Made by a program: the position numbers and the translations under genes. Of a DNA stretch of 64,000 nt, positions 9,342 through 17,657 are shown piece by piece. The notes beneath the pieces are model-generated. The model saw only the letters and a list, made by a program, of their open reading frames with translations. It had not been told where the DNA came from and did not search any database. The stretch is from Bacillus sp. USDA818B3_A. GTDB lineage: Bacteria; Bacillota; Bacilli; Bacillales; Cytobacillaceae. Location: positions 32,144 to 96,143 of the forward strand of contig NZ_JAABNN010000020.1 in assembly GCF_009928415.1 (NCBI RefSeq). The letters are read 5' to 3'. Each line of letters begins with the position of its first letter. Within the stretch, counting starts at the first letter, position 1.

Positions 9342-9725
9342 ATGAAGGAAATGCAGAAGTTCTTAAAAAAATATCATGAAGAAATGAACTGGGAAATCAA
9401 TAATGAAAGTTATGAGACAACACGAGCTTCCCTTTTGAACAACTATATGCTCTTAACAACTGAAGTAGCCGAAGTCGCAGAAGAACTTAGAAAAGCTTTT
9501 AATTTTACCAATAGCAATATTTTAAACGGAATGGATGAAAGTGAAGCTTTTGATTTAGCGAAAGAAAATGCAAAGGATGAGTTAGGTAAGGAATTAGCTG
9601 ATTGCTTAGCCTATATTATTAAATTTGCCAATTACTTTGAAATTGATCTGGAAGAAAGCTTTTACAAAAAGATGGATGAGGTCAAAAACCGCAAAAATAA
9701 AGATGTAAGTTTGTCTATAAAATAA
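9342..9725 (+). CDS. MazG-like nucleotide pyrophosphohydrolase
   Basis: The ATG at 9342 with GAGGTG upstream gives 127 residues; the frame extends further 5' but without a ribosome site. The MazG metal-binding pattern is clear: LTTEVAEVAEELRKAF, then KDELGKELADCLAYIIKFA. These proteins split NTPs or dNTPs into monophosphate and pyrophosphate and act in house-cleaning. It is a single gene, unlike the MazG-like gene at 4128-4454, to which it has little similarity beyond the motif. Confidence 0.8.
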   Translation: MKEMQKFLKKYHEEMNWEINNESYETTRASLLNNYMLLTTEVAEVAEELRKAFNFTNSNILNGMDESEAFDLAKENAKDELGKELADCLAYIIKFANYFEIDLEESFYKKMDEVKNRKNKDVSLSIK

Positions 9726-9836
9726 TATTCTTTTAAAGTTGGAAGTCATTAAATTGTATTTTATTGATTTTTATATAGTTATTAGGGGACCATCAATAGT
9801 CGTGGTCCCCCTTCCAATTAAATCTTTATTCCATTC

Positions 9837-10670
9837 TTAGGCTCTTGGTTTCTCTTTTCCCATTGCGTCAAATAACTGTGTGGATGATAGAGCGTTGAAT
9901 GGTAAGGATATATTATGTTTAACCCCTTGGTTGTAGGCCGCTTTTAAGTCTTTAAGTAGAACAGACAAGGCGGTGTCTGCGGTCCATTCAGAAACATCGC
10001 TCCAATTTCTAACTACCCAGCTATCACCTGTACTAACTTGAAGTAAGTTCAATAACTCCTCTTGAGGTAAGTTATAGTGGTTCGCTAATTTAAGTCCTTC
10101 AGCGACAGCATTCATATTGATGCCGAGAATAAGATTATTAATTAATTTTGCTGTTTGGCTATTGCCTGTTTGATCCCCATAGTAAAAAATATTTGATCCC
10201 ATCGCCTCAAAGTATGGTCGGAAGGATTTCACGATTTTCTCTGGACCTGATGTCATAATCGATAATGTTCCCGCTTGGGCTCCTGAAGCCCCTCCACTTA
10301 CTGCCGCATCAATTAATCTCAAATCACTTTCTTCTTCCACCTTTTTGCCTAATTGATTCATGGTATCAGGGTCAAGTGTACTCATAACAATAATGGTTTT
10401 ATCTTTAGGTTGGCCGGATACTAGACCGTACTGACCAAAAATAATGTCCACATTTTGATCATAGTCACGAACCATGGATATTATTGCTTCGTCCGCTTGT
10501 TCCGCCACTTCTTTTAAAGTCTCTACCATTGTTATTCCTGCAGCTTTTGCCTTCTCGTAAATACCTTTAAAGGCATCATAACCAATGACCTCAAAACCAG
10601 CTTTCTTTAAGTTAACTGCCATCGGGAAGCCCATGGTTCCTAATCCTACAAATCCAATTTTTTTACTCAT
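9837..10670 (-). CDS. NAD(P)-dependent oxidoreductase, 3-hydroxyisobutyrate dehydrogenase family
   Basis: The 277-residue protein begins MSKKIGFVGLGTMGFPMAVN, with the GxGxMG Rossmann motif, and carries the family substrate motif DAAVSGGASGAQAGTLSIM near residue 120 and the catalytic-Lys helix SQTAKLINNLILGI near 172. Family members oxidise beta-hydroxyacids (3-hydroxyisobutyrate, tartronate semialdehyde, 6-phosphogluconate types). GGGAGG precedes the ATG. It lies downstream of a carboxymuconolactone-decarboxylase-like gene in the same direction, divergent from a LysR regulator, so it is probably part of one catabolic operon with unknown substrate. Confidence 0.85.
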   Translation of the reverse strand: MSKKIGFVGLGTMGFPMAVNLKKAGFEVIGYDAFKGIYEKAKAAGITMVETLKEVAEQADEAIISMVRDYDQNVDIIFGQYGLVSGQPKDKTIIVMSTLDPDTMNQLGKKVEEESDLRLIDAAVSGGASGAQAGTLSIMTSGPEKIVKSFRPYFEAMGSNIFYYGDQTGNSQTAKLINNLILGINMNAVAEGLKLANHYNLPQEELLNLLQVSTGDSWVVRNWSDVSEWTADTALSVLLKDLKAAYNQGVKHNISLPFNALSSTQLFDAMGKEKPRA

Positions 10671-10719
10671 GATTACGTTCCTCCCATTCTCTAACTGTAA
10701 ATTTTACTTTTCTATTCTC

Positions 10720-11292
10720 TTACCCCTTGATCCAGTTTCCGTTCTCCTGCGCATCAATAGGAATGTTAAAAGTTTGGATAAAGGTTGATAACATTTTGTA
10801 ATAACCAATGACAATCATGGCATCCGCCAATTCTTCAAGGGAGAATTGTTCAAGTGTGTGTTTGAATACAACAGCCGGCGCTTTACCTTGTTCAAGTATA
10901 AACTTTCCAAATCGCAACAAGGCCTGTTCCCGTACTGAGAAAGCATCATTATCATCAAAGCGTCGTTCAGCGATGGCGACGAATTGATCTTCACGCACCC
11001 CTGCCGCTTGGGAAATGGATACATGTTGTTCCCATTCATATTCGCAGCCTTCATGCCCTGCTACCTCCAGAATCAGAAGTTCTTTATGGTAATCGGATAG
11101 TGTAAGCTTTTTAAAAATGGCGTCGGTTAGATCCATTACTTCCACACAGGTACCTGGGCTATATCCCATCATCAGGAAAAAATTCACTATTGTTGGTAAG
11201 CTTTCATATCTTTGCCTTACTTGCTCAGGCAATTTGGTAAAATCAGGAAAATCAATATCTACTTTTGCACTTAACTTTTCATTACTAGACAA
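10720..11292 (-). CDS. Carboxymuconolactone decarboxylase / AhpD-fold protein
   Basis: A 190-residue alpha-helical protein with the CMD core LILEVAGHEGCEYEWEQHVS, including the Glu and His residues seen in decarboxylase-type members. It lacks the CxxC that AhpD peroxidase-type members use. The TTG at 11292 is taken as start because GGGGTG lies 7-9 bases before it and no in-frame ATG is near. It is the first gene of the unit leading to the hydroxyisobutyrate-dehydrogenase-like gene and is divergently transcribed from the LysR gene, which probably controls it. Confidence 0.8.
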   Translation of the reverse strand: MSSNEKLSAKVDIDFPDFTKLPEQVRQRYESLPTIVNFFLMMGYSPGTCVEVMDLTDAIFKKLTLSDYHKELLILEVAGHEGCEYEWEQHVSISQAAGVREDQFVAIAERRFDDNDAFSVREQALLRFGKFILEQGKAPAVVFKHTLEQFSLEELADAMIVIGYYKMLSTFIQTFNIPIDAQENGNWIKG

Positions 11293-11339
11293 TTTGTGTC
11301 ACCCCTTTGAATGTTACAAGGCTAGTATACATCTGAGTT

Positions 11340-11362
11340 AATTATGGGTAAAATAGATAATT
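11340..11362. promoter_or_regulatory. Candidate LysR operator
   Basis: AATTAT-N11-ATAATT is an exact inverted repeat with the T-N11-A form favoured by LysR-type regulators. It lies midway between the divergent CMD-like and LysR genes. Confidence 0.45.
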
Positions 11363-11407
11363 GGAATGCGAATCATGCGTATTTTTCATAGATCGGAGAT
11401 AACAATC

Positions 11408-12280
11408 ATGGACATACGTCACCTCACTTACTTTATCGAAGTAGCCAAATACAAGAGTTTTACCCAAGCTTCTAATTCCCTCCATTTGTCACAATCCACT
11501 ATAAGTAAGGTAGTCAAAAACTTAGAAGAAGAATTAAATATTGAGCTTTTTGATCGGTCTGCAAAGAAAATTGAATTAACAGACGCAGGGGAAATTGTTT
11601 TAGCGGAAGGAGAAAAGATCTTGGAATCCCTTAATGATCTATCAGTCCACCTCTATGATTTATTGAACTTAAAAAAGGGAAAAATAAAAATTGGCATTCC
11701 GCCAATCATTGGTTTTTTATATTTTCCAACTATCATTAAGGGATTTAATAATCTATATCCTGATATCAAAATCAAGATTTTTGAAGATGATTCAAAAAAG
11801 GTTAAACAGGATGTCAAAGATGGAATATTAGATCTCGGTGTGGTTATCTTACCGGTGGATGAAAAGGAATTTGAAGTTGTCCCCTTTGTGAATGAAGAAT
11901 TGTCTCTTTTTGTTCATCATTCCCATCCATTAGCGGAGAGAAAAGAAGTTGAAATGAAAGAGTTAAAAAATGAAACTTTTATTCTATTCAAGCAAGAATT
12001 TATACATGATCTTATCATTCAAGAATGTCTAAAAGCAGGTTTTCCTCCGAAAATTGCTTACGAAATCTCAGAGTGGGGTTTTATTAATGGAATGATCGCT
12101 GAAAACTTAGGGATTGCGATTTGCCCAAAACCGATGGCAAAAAAAGTCGACCAAGATTTAATCAAAGTGATTCCCATCATTAATCCAAGCTTTCCTTGGA
12201 ATTTAGGGTTGATATCCAAAAAGCAGAAACACAATTCACCTGCCGTTCGCGAATTTATCCAGTTTGTTTCAGCTAACTGA
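11408..12280 (+). CDS. LysR family transcriptional regulator
   Basis: The ATG at 11408 follows CGGAG at good spacing and gives 290 residues beginning MDIRHLTYFIEVAKYKSFTQ, the standard LysR winged helix; ASNSLHLSQSTISKVVKNLE is the recognition-helix region. A C-terminal ligand-binding domain follows (KIGIPPIIGFLYFPTIIKGF onward). The frame is open upstream of 11408, but those residues are not typical. LysR regulators usually act on the divergent neighbour in response to a pathway compound. Here the target is probably the CMD-like gene and perhaps also the genes at 12446-14911. Confidence 0.9.
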   Translation: MDIRHLTYFIEVAKYKSFTQASNSLHLSQSTISKVVKNLEEELNIELFDRSAKKIELTDAGEIVLAEGEKILESLNDLSVHLYDLLNLKKGKIKIGIPPIIGFLYFPTIIKGFNNLYPDIKIKIFEDDSKKVKQDVKDGILDLGVVILPVDEKEFEVVPFVNEELSLFVHHSHPLAERKEVEMKELKNETFILFKQEFIHDLIIQECLKAGFPPKIAYEISEWGFINGMIAENLGIAICPKPMAKKVDQDLIKVIPIINPSFPWNLGLISKKQKHNSPAVREFIQFVSAN

Positions 12281-12379
12281 CCTATAATTTTTGATAACTG
12301 AAACTTCGTTATACTGTTAAATAAATACCCTTTAGGGTGAATATATATAGAAAACCAACAAGGTTAAATCACGATCCAT

Positions 12380-12429
12380 GAGGGCATTTCTGGAGGTTTT
12401 TAGCTGGCTTTTGACTCCAAGAAGCCCTC
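12380..12429. terminator. Bidirectional hairpin between convergent genes
   Basis: GAGGGCATTTCTGGAG and CTCCAAGAAGCCCTC form a long imperfect stem between the convergent LysR and shikimate dehydrogenase genes. No clear T-run follows on either side. Confidence 0.4.
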
Positions 12430-12445
12430 TTTGTGAACACAATAC

Positions 12446-13342
12446 TTAGTCAAACATGATTTTTTTAATCTCTTCAATGGGCATATCTTCACCCGTAAAT
12501 AGTTTAAAGGCAATGGCACCCTGCCACAGCATCATACCTAACCCATTAATGACTGTTGATCCGGCCTCTTCTGCTAACTTTAATAGTTTGGTTTTGTGAG
12601 GATTATACACAACATCTGTTACGACTAATCCTTCACGCAGTACCCCTAAATGATCATCCACGATACTTAAGTGATCAAAAGGCTTCATCCCTAAACTTGT
12701 ACCATTTGCTAGTACAGCACTTTCTGCCACTTCACGTTGGAAAGTCTTCTTATCTTCTAGTGAAAAGATATTTGCTCTAACACCATAATCTTTCATTTCA
12801 TTGTTAATTTTATCTACATTCTTTTCAGCTTGGTGGAAGAATTTATCTTTACGTGCAAAAATACTGATTTCGCTAATACCCGACTGGGCTAATTCCATGG
12901 CGATAGGTGTGGCAGCGCCCCCGGATCCAACTAATGTCACTTTTTTATTATTCAACTCTACCCCGTGTACCTCAAGATTCTTCACATACCCTTTTCCATC
13001 TGAATTATATCCAATTAACCTGCCATCTTTATTTACCACCGTGTTTACCGCACCAGTATATTTAGCGCTTACATCTAGTTCATCCAAATATTGAATGATT
13101 TCCATTTTATTTGGCATGGATACATTGAACCCAGCTGCATCTAGAGCTCTCATTCCTTCTACCGCTTTCTCGAGCGTTTCATTCCCTACTTCAAACGCAA
13201 GATAAGCGTAGTTTAAACCCTTCAAGGTATATCCTAAATTATGCATTCTAGGTGATAAACTGTGTCCTATTGGTGTAGCAAGTAATCCTACTAATTTTGT
13301 CTTACCATTAATTTTTTCTAAGTTTTTTTGAAAGATTGTCAT
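12446..13342 (-). CDS. Shikimate/quinate 5-dehydrogenase family protein (AroE/YdiB-like)
   Basis: A 298-residue protein. TPIGHSLSPRMHN near residue 23 is the shikimate-binding motif, NVSMPNK carries the catalytic Lys (residue 79), and GYNSDGKGY carries the catalytic Asp (about 115). VTLVGSGGAATPIAMELA begins the NAD(P)-binding domain. The family reduces 3-dehydroshikimate or oxidises quinate/shikimate. Its place in a LysR-linked catabolic group, next to a lyase and away from other aro genes, favours a YdiB-like catabolic role over the biosynthetic AroE role; this is inference. AAGGTGAT precedes the ATG. Confidence 0.85.
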   Translation of the reverse strand: MTIFQKNLEKINGKTKLVGLLATPIGHSLSPRMHNLGYTLKGLNYAYLAFEVGNETLEKAVEGMRALDAAGFNVSMPNKMEIIQYLDELDVSAKYTGAVNTVVNKDGRLIGYNSDGKGYVKNLEVHGVELNNKKVTLVGSGGAATPIAMELAQSGISEISIFARKDKFFHQAEKNVDKINNEMKDYGVRANIFSLEDKKTFQREVAESAVLANGTSLGMKPFDHLSIVDDHLGVLREGLVVTDVVYNPHKTKLLKLAEEAGSTVINGLGMMLWQGAIAFKLFTGEDMPIEEIKKIMFD

Positions 13343-13387
13343 TGTTATATCACCTTGAATTTTTTTGATTATTTCTAATAACCGTTC

Positions 13388-14911
13388 TTAATTCTTGTCT
13401 TCATCCGTTTTGTCCCAATTGCTTGTTAGTTGATCTAGTTTTTCCATACAAACTTTAATTCTCTTAACTTCACTATGTTGTAAAGAAATATTGTGGTGCA
13501 GACTAGCTTCTCTTTCCATAATCGCCCGCTTCATTTCCTCGGGTGCTGGTCCGCCAGGAAGCGATCGAATTTTAACAAAATGTTTGGGATCCATTGCTGT
13601 ACGAATGATCTCCTCCGGTACATTCAACGGATGTCCGATAACTGCATTTGCTGCTTCATCAACCAGTACAGAGGTAACCTGTGTAGCATTCCATCCTCTT
13701 GACATGGCGATTTTCACTACCTGACTGGCTACGGAGTGAGAGGTTCGAAACGGGATGTTTGCTTCCCTGAACAGAGTGTCGGCTAATTCCGTAATTGTCG
13801 CAAAACTTTCTTGGGCCCTTCTTTTTAACAATTCTTCATTCACTTCAATTGTTCCTACCACCACTTTTGTTAACCGAAAAACTTGATCGATAAGATGCAG
13901 GCCCTTCCATAAATACGGCTGAAGGTCATCTTCGGTATCGTTTATATCTCCGTATGGTGTATTATGTAACATTTGAAGGACGGTTTGGGCATTTCCAATC
14001 CCGCTTGAGCTTAAGGCACGAATATGCTCGAGTGAGACAGGATTTCTTTTTTGCGGCATAATGGAACTCGTTTGGACATAGGGATCTGCCACTCGAATTG
14101 CTGAAAATTCTTGACTGGACCATAAAAGAAGATCTTGTGAAAATCGGCCGAGATTAATAAAGGCTAATTGGATTGCAGTGGCAATTTCCCCTAAATAATC
14201 GGCACCGCCAATCGCATCATAGGCACTCTTAATGATGTTCGGAAATCCTAAAAGCTCGGCGACAGTCTTACGGTTAATCGGAAAACCGGTTGTTGTGAGG
14301 GCCGCCGCACCGAGGGGACTCACGTTGCATGTATCATAGGCCGCCTTTAGTCTTTTTAAATCACGGTCAACGACATCATACATTCCTAAGAGATAATGAG
14401 AGAACGTCATCGGCTGGGCCTGCTGTGTATGTGTATGTCCGAGGACAATGGTTTCCTTATAGGTGTCAATCACTTTCAAAAGTGTTTCTTGAAAGGAAAG
14501 CAGCGCCTCAACGGCGACTAGTATCTTTTCCCTAAGAACCATTCTGTACATGGCCACACCCATATCATTTCGGCTCCGTGCAAGGTGCAAACTCCCACCC
14601 ACTTCGCCTGCAACTTTCATAATTTGGCTTTCTACAAGAAAAAACAGATCCTCATACTGTCCATCATAGGTGGATTGCAGAATGGTCTCTTTATCAATCG
14701 TGTTGATTCCTGCAAAAATTTTGGACGCTGCACTCTCCTGTAACAGACCTTGTTCCACCAGCATAATCAGGTGGGCTTTATGGATGGCGAGCATCGGCTC
14801 AAGGAAAGTTTGCTTGGCATGCTCATATGCAGGTGCCAATACTACCTCTGAATAGGTCGCTCCGGGAAACTTCCGCCCTTCCTTTTCAAATATGCGATCC
14901 TTTTTACTCAT
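13388..14911 (-). CDS. Argininosuccinate lyase-like protein (fumarase/aspartase superfamily)
   Basis: A 507-residue lyase. The superfamily motifs are SLHLARSRNDMGVAMYRM near 100, GHTHTQQAQPMTFSHYLLG near 160, and the flexible signature loop SSIMPQKRNPVSLEHI near 285. It is closest in look to argininosuccinate lyase but about 40 residues longer than ArgH, and no argG or other arginine gene is nearby. It may therefore split another N-substituted aspartate-type or related compound. GGGGG lies 7 bases before the ATG at 14911. It is followed by the shikimate dehydrogenase-like gene after 45 bases, probably in one operon. Confidence 0.75.
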   Translation of the reverse strand: MSKKDRIFEKEGRKFPGATYSEVVLAPAYEHAKQTFLEPMLAIHKAHLIMLVEQGLLQESAASKIFAGINTIDKETILQSTYDGQYEDLFFLVESQIMKVAGEVGGSLHLARSRNDMGVAMYRMVLREKILVAVEALLSFQETLLKVIDTYKETIVLGHTHTQQAQPMTFSHYLLGMYDVVDRDLKRLKAAYDTCNVSPLGAAALTTTGFPINRKTVAELLGFPNIIKSAYDAIGGADYLGEIATAIQLAFINLGRFSQDLLLWSSQEFSAIRVADPYVQTSSIMPQKRNPVSLEHIRALSSSGIGNAQTVLQMLHNTPYGDINDTEDDLQPYLWKGLHLIDQVFRLTKVVVGTIEVNEELLKRRAQESFATITELADTLFREANIPFRTSHSVASQVVKIAMSRGWNATQVTSVLVDEAANAVIGHPLNVPEEIIRTAMDPKHFVKIRSLPGGPAPEEMKRAIMEREASLHHNISLQHSEVKRIKVCMEKLDQLTSNWDKTDEDKN

Positions 14912-14979
14912 CACAATCCCCCCGATAGAATAAAGTCTGCAATTCTAGATTTAGTTTATGCTCCTAGCCTATTTATGTT

Positions 14980-15009
14980 AAAAAAAGCATGAACAATTGT
15001 TGTTCATGC
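14980..15009 (-). terminator. Rho-independent terminator of the small membrane gene
   Basis: On the minus strand a perfect 10-bp stem (GCATGAACAA and its complement, 3-base loop) is followed by TTTTTTT. It closes the transcript of the small gene at 15069-15236. Confidence 0.85.
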
Positions 15010-15068
15010 CATCGGTTGTCCGGAAGACATTTCCTATCATTTATGTATATTGAATAATCTCCTGGTTT

Positions 15069-15236
15069 TTAATTTTTCAGGTTATCTAGTTTTTCAGATA
15101 TAGATTTTAAGATATTGTTCTTTTCCTGCTGTATCTTTAGAATTTTTATTAAAAACCATATAATAAACACAACAGGAACAAGATAAAAAAGAAAGCTCAC
15201 AAGTGGAAATATTGAAAAAAGTATATTCTGTGACAT
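15069..15236 (-). CDS. Small membrane protein (55 residues)
   Basis: Starts with an ATG at 15236 behind an excellent AAAGGGGG ribosome site. It encodes MSQNILFSIFPLVSFLFYLV followed by a continuing hydrophobic stretch to about residue 34, then a charged, helix-prone tail (IQQEKNNILKSISEKLDNLK). This one-membrane-segment plus coiled-tail layout is common among Bacillaceae mini-proteins of unknown function. A strong terminator about 60 bases downstream supports it being a real gene. Confidence 0.7.
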   Translation of the reverse strand: MSQNILFSIFPLVSFLFYLVPVVFIIWFLIKILKIQQEKNNILKSISEKLDNLKN

Positions 15237-15346
15237 ATCCAAACCCCCTTTATTTTGGATAATTATACCATACTATAACACTCTAAAGTTACATATATAT
15301 TCACATTTCGTATCTGCATGGTTGCTTGTATTCAAGGAGGTAGAAC

Positions 15347-16246
15347 ATGGATTACATCTTACCGAAAGAAGCGTTGTTAAAGTTGAATAGGCGGCATAAA
15401 AATACCATAGCGGCGGGTCGTCGTCATACCGTTGGGCTTAAATCGGACGGTACAGTGACAGCTGTTGGTGATAATAAAACTGGCCAATGTAATGTTAGCA
15501 ACTGGTACGATATTGTAGAGATTGCGGCGGGTAATGTCCATATGGCGACGAACACGGGAAATGCTCATACCATCGGACTTAAATCGGATTGTACAGTGAT
15601 GGCTGTGGGGTGGAATCAACATGGCCAATGCGATGTAGGTGGCTGGCGCGATATTGTAGCAGTGGCCGCAGGCTGGCGTCATACTATTGGGCTTGTTTCT
15701 GATGGTACAGTGGTTGCTGTGGGTCCAAATAAGGAAGGTGAATGCAATGTTAACAGCTGGCAGGATATTGTGTCGGTGGCCGCGGGAGACTGGCATACCA
15801 TCGGACTTAAATTAGACGGCACGGTGACGGCTGTGGGTAATAATCGGTATCGCCAATGCAATGTAAGCAGCTGGTGCGATATTGTGGCAGTTGCGGCGGG
15901 TTATCTTCATACTATCGGCCTTAAATCGGACGGCACGGTGACGGCTGTGGGTTTTAATAAACATGACCAATGCAATGTTATCGGCTGGAGAGATATTATC
16001 TCGATTGCTGTGGGTAGTAATCATACCGTCGGACTTAAATCGGACGGTACGGTGATTGCTGTGGGCTGGAATGAGTATGGCCAATGTAATGTATGTGATT
16101 GGCAGGATATTGTCGCCATTACAGCGGGCTGTGCTCATACTGTTGGACTTAAATCGGACGGCACGGTGGTGGCTGTGGGTGATAATGAATATGGCCAATG
16201 CGATGTAAGCGGGTGGAGCGGTATTCTACTTCCCGGCACCGTGTAG
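15347..16246 (+). CDS. RCC1-repeat beta-propeller-type protein
   Basis: This 299-residue protein is almost wholly made of seven repeats of about 38 residues (114 bp) of the form AAGxxHTIGLKSDGTVxAVG, then NxxGQCNVxxWxDIV. That is the RCC1/BNR pattern and gives one seven-bladed propeller. The second unit carries about 9 extra residues (NVHMATNTGNAH). There is no signal peptide or membrane segment, so it is probably cytosolic. The ribosome site AAGGAGG is strong. GC and codon use differ from the AT-rich neighbours, and the repeats are similar at DNA level, which suggests recent amplification. A partner is not known. Confidence 0.85.
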   Translation: MDYILPKEALLKLNRRHKNTIAAGRRHTVGLKSDGTVTAVGDNKTGQCNVSNWYDIVEIAAGNVHMATNTGNAHTIGLKSDCTVMAVGWNQHGQCDVGGWRDIVAVAAGWRHTIGLVSDGTVVAVGPNKEGECNVNSWQDIVSVAAGDWHTIGLKLDGTVTAVGNNRYRQCNVSSWCDIVAVAAGYLHTIGLKSDGTVTAVGFNKHDQCNVIGWRDIISIAVGSNHTVGLKSDGTVIAVGWNEYGQCNVCDWQDIVAITAGCAHTVGLKSDGTVVAVGDNEYGQCDVSGWSGILLPGTV

Positions 16247-16302
16247 CATGTCTTTAAGATCCTATGAACCTAGTCCAAAGATGGATATCTTTTATGAAAA
16301 AT

Positions 16303-16339
16303 GCGCCTGTCTCCAGATGGTGGACAGGCGCTGTTTTTT
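16303..16339 (+). terminator. Rho-independent terminator after the RCC1 gene
   Basis: GCGCCTGTC / GGACAGGCGC stem with a 10-base loop, then TTTTTT, about 55 bases after the stop. Confidence 0.85.
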
Positions 16340-16388
16340 ATCAAGGCTATGTAATTACTAATTGTTAAATTCACTGTGTTTGAAAAAT

Positions 16389-16574
16389 AAACGGAAAAAT
16401 TCCATTTAAAACGGGAAATACCCCTATTTCATTGAATATAAAGGAAGTTTTTCCGTTTATATATTCCAAATCTTTGGATTTTGTCTTGTTTAACGTAGTT
16501 AATCAGAAATTCTCCGCTTATATCTGCTTATTAAGCTATCTCTATATACATTAGCCGGAAATTCTCCGCCTATG
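16389..16574. repeat. Cluster of short CGGAAA-TT-CTCCG-type repeats
   Basis: Five degenerate, partly palindromic units are seen at about 16389, 16409, 16441, 16500 and 16554. The last three share AGAAATTCTCCGC / GGAAATTCTCCGC / GGAAGTTTTTCCG followed by TTATAT or CTATG. They are not coding. Function unknown; such units could be small RNA or protein binding sites or a dispersed genomic repeat. Confidence 0.45.
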
Positions 16575-16954
16575 AATTTCCATACCTATTCGAACTCAAC
16601 AATGAATAAGAACGAAGTCTTTCAAATGTAAAAAACTATTAGGAAATACATCCACACTTTCAATTAGCTTACCACACACTAAAATTACCTCCACACCAAC
16701 CTCCGGTCGGGAGAATCTACACACTAAGTAGAGCCGCATTAGCGAATAAAACTTTTACCTGCCCTAAAAATACAAAGAAGAAAGGCATTTGATTCCTTTC
16801 TTCTTTAGGAGGTATGCATCCAATGTATCCGTCTGTATTGGAGGCTTACAATAAAATATGCCTAATTGCTTATTCCGTGCGGGTACATAAATAATAAACA
16901 TCAACTAGGCATACAGATTATCTACCGTTCACAGCTGTTAGTTTTTCATAAATA

Positions 16955-16980
16955 AAAAAAGGTCCTTTAAGTGAAGGAGC
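16955..16980 (-). terminator. Terminator of the first YjcZ-type gene
   Basis: On the minus strand TCCTT-CACTTA-AAGGA is followed by CC and a run of seven T, just after the stop codon of the gene at 16993-17130. Confidence 0.6.
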
Positions 16981-16992
16981 TCTCCTACTTAA

Positions 16993-17130
16993 CTAATAAA
17001 AACAAGAACAGCCAATAATAATTAAAAGGATAAATAATACTACAATTAAAACAAAGGTGTTTCCGCAGCCCCCATAACCAGATCCGTAGCCATAGCCGTA
17101 ACCGCATCCACATCCACCATATCCAAACAT
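16993..17130 (-). CDS. YjcZ family sporulation protein (45 residues)
   Basis: Begins MFGYGGCGCGYGYGYGSGYG, a Gly/Tyr/Cys-rich head, followed by one hydrophobic segment (TFVLIVVLFILLIIIGC) and a short end. This is the YjcZ sporulation mini-protein pattern. AAAGGAG lies 8 bases before the ATG. These proteins are found only in spore-formers, and their exact role in the spore is not established. It lies about 210 bases downstream of a second member in the same direction. Confidence 0.85.
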   Translation of the reverse strand: MFGYGGCGCGYGYGYGSGYGGCGNTFVLIVVLFILLIIIGCSCFY

Positions 17131-17341
17131 ATAAAATTCTCCTTTCTTTACTTAAGGCTATTTTCGCAACGATTGTTGTTTATCGTATAAGTTCATCAAC
17201 CCGTATAACTATATCCTCAGTAGCATCTTTCCGTAAAAACATTTGCGAAAATTGCCTACAATCTTAAGTTATGACCCTTATTTAGGTCCAAAAAAAACAA
17301 GTTTACGAAAAGATCCTTAATAAAACAAAATTAACTAAATC

Positions 17342-17443
17342 TTAATACCAACCACCACAAAAAGAAGCACCTATAATAATCAATAAAATAAACAAAACAA
17401 CAATTAAGGCAAATCCGCTGCCGTAACCTACACCATCAGCCAT
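17342..17443 (-). CDS. YjcZ family sporulation protein (33 residues)
   Basis: Encodes MADGVGYGSGFALIVVLFIL and continues LIIIGASFCGGWY: a short Gly/Tyr head, one membrane segment and a small tail, typical of YjcZ. The ribosome site AAAGGAGGT is near perfect. The membrane segment is almost identical to that of the neighbour at 16993-17130 (ALIVVLFILLIIIG versus VLIVVLFILLIIIG), so the pair arose by duplication. Confidence 0.88.
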   Translation of the reverse strand: MADGVGYGSGFALIVVLFILLIIIGASFCGGWY

Positions 17444-17554
17444 CTATTTTTACCTCCTTTCGATTCCTTGGTATAACCTATGTAAAAATTCAAAAAGTGT
17501 TAAGTAGCAATTAAAAAATGCTATAAATAGCAGTATCTTTTTTGAATATAAAAA

Positions 17555-17601
17555 GAGCCAAAATACGCAAGTAGTTTATAAAAACTTGCCTATTTTAGCT
17601 C
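17555..17601 (-). terminator. Long hairpin terminator
   Basis: An 18-base imperfect inverted repeat (17555-17572 with 17584-17601) is followed by TTTTT on the minus strand. It is the second terminator after the DUF2512 gene. Confidence 0.65.
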
Positions 17602-17657
17602 TATATTTTCCCCTTCATTGTGCGATCGATGGTGGTTAGTGCGATGTTCAAATCAGT

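Larger units (their letters stand above)
16340..16992. other. Spacer with short repeats and no confident gene
   Basis: The left half (16389-16574) holds the repeat units described separately. The right half has an imperfect hairpin near 16775-16806 and a 26-codon frame from 16816 (MHPMYPSVLEAYNKICLIAY...) behind AGGAGG, with no known relative. The minus-strand terminator of the next gene is at its right end. Confidence 0.4.

Noticed and set aside
13388..14911. Calling the lyase argH outright
   Set aside because: No argG or arginine genes nearby, longer than ArgH and in a catabolic setting; only superfamily membership is supported.
15377..16198. Three long minus-strand frames opposite the RCC1 gene
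   Set aside because: They arise from the repetitive codons of the RCC1 repeats; no ribosome sites and His/Ser-rich shadow composition.
16389..16574. CRISPR-like array
   Set aside because: Units are degenerate, spacing is uneven (20-60 bases) and no cas genes are present.
16816..16896. 26-codon frame behind AGGAGG in the 16-17 kb spacer
   Set aside because: No relative, no terminator pairing and odd composition; not enough to call a gene, though a leader peptide cannot be excluded.
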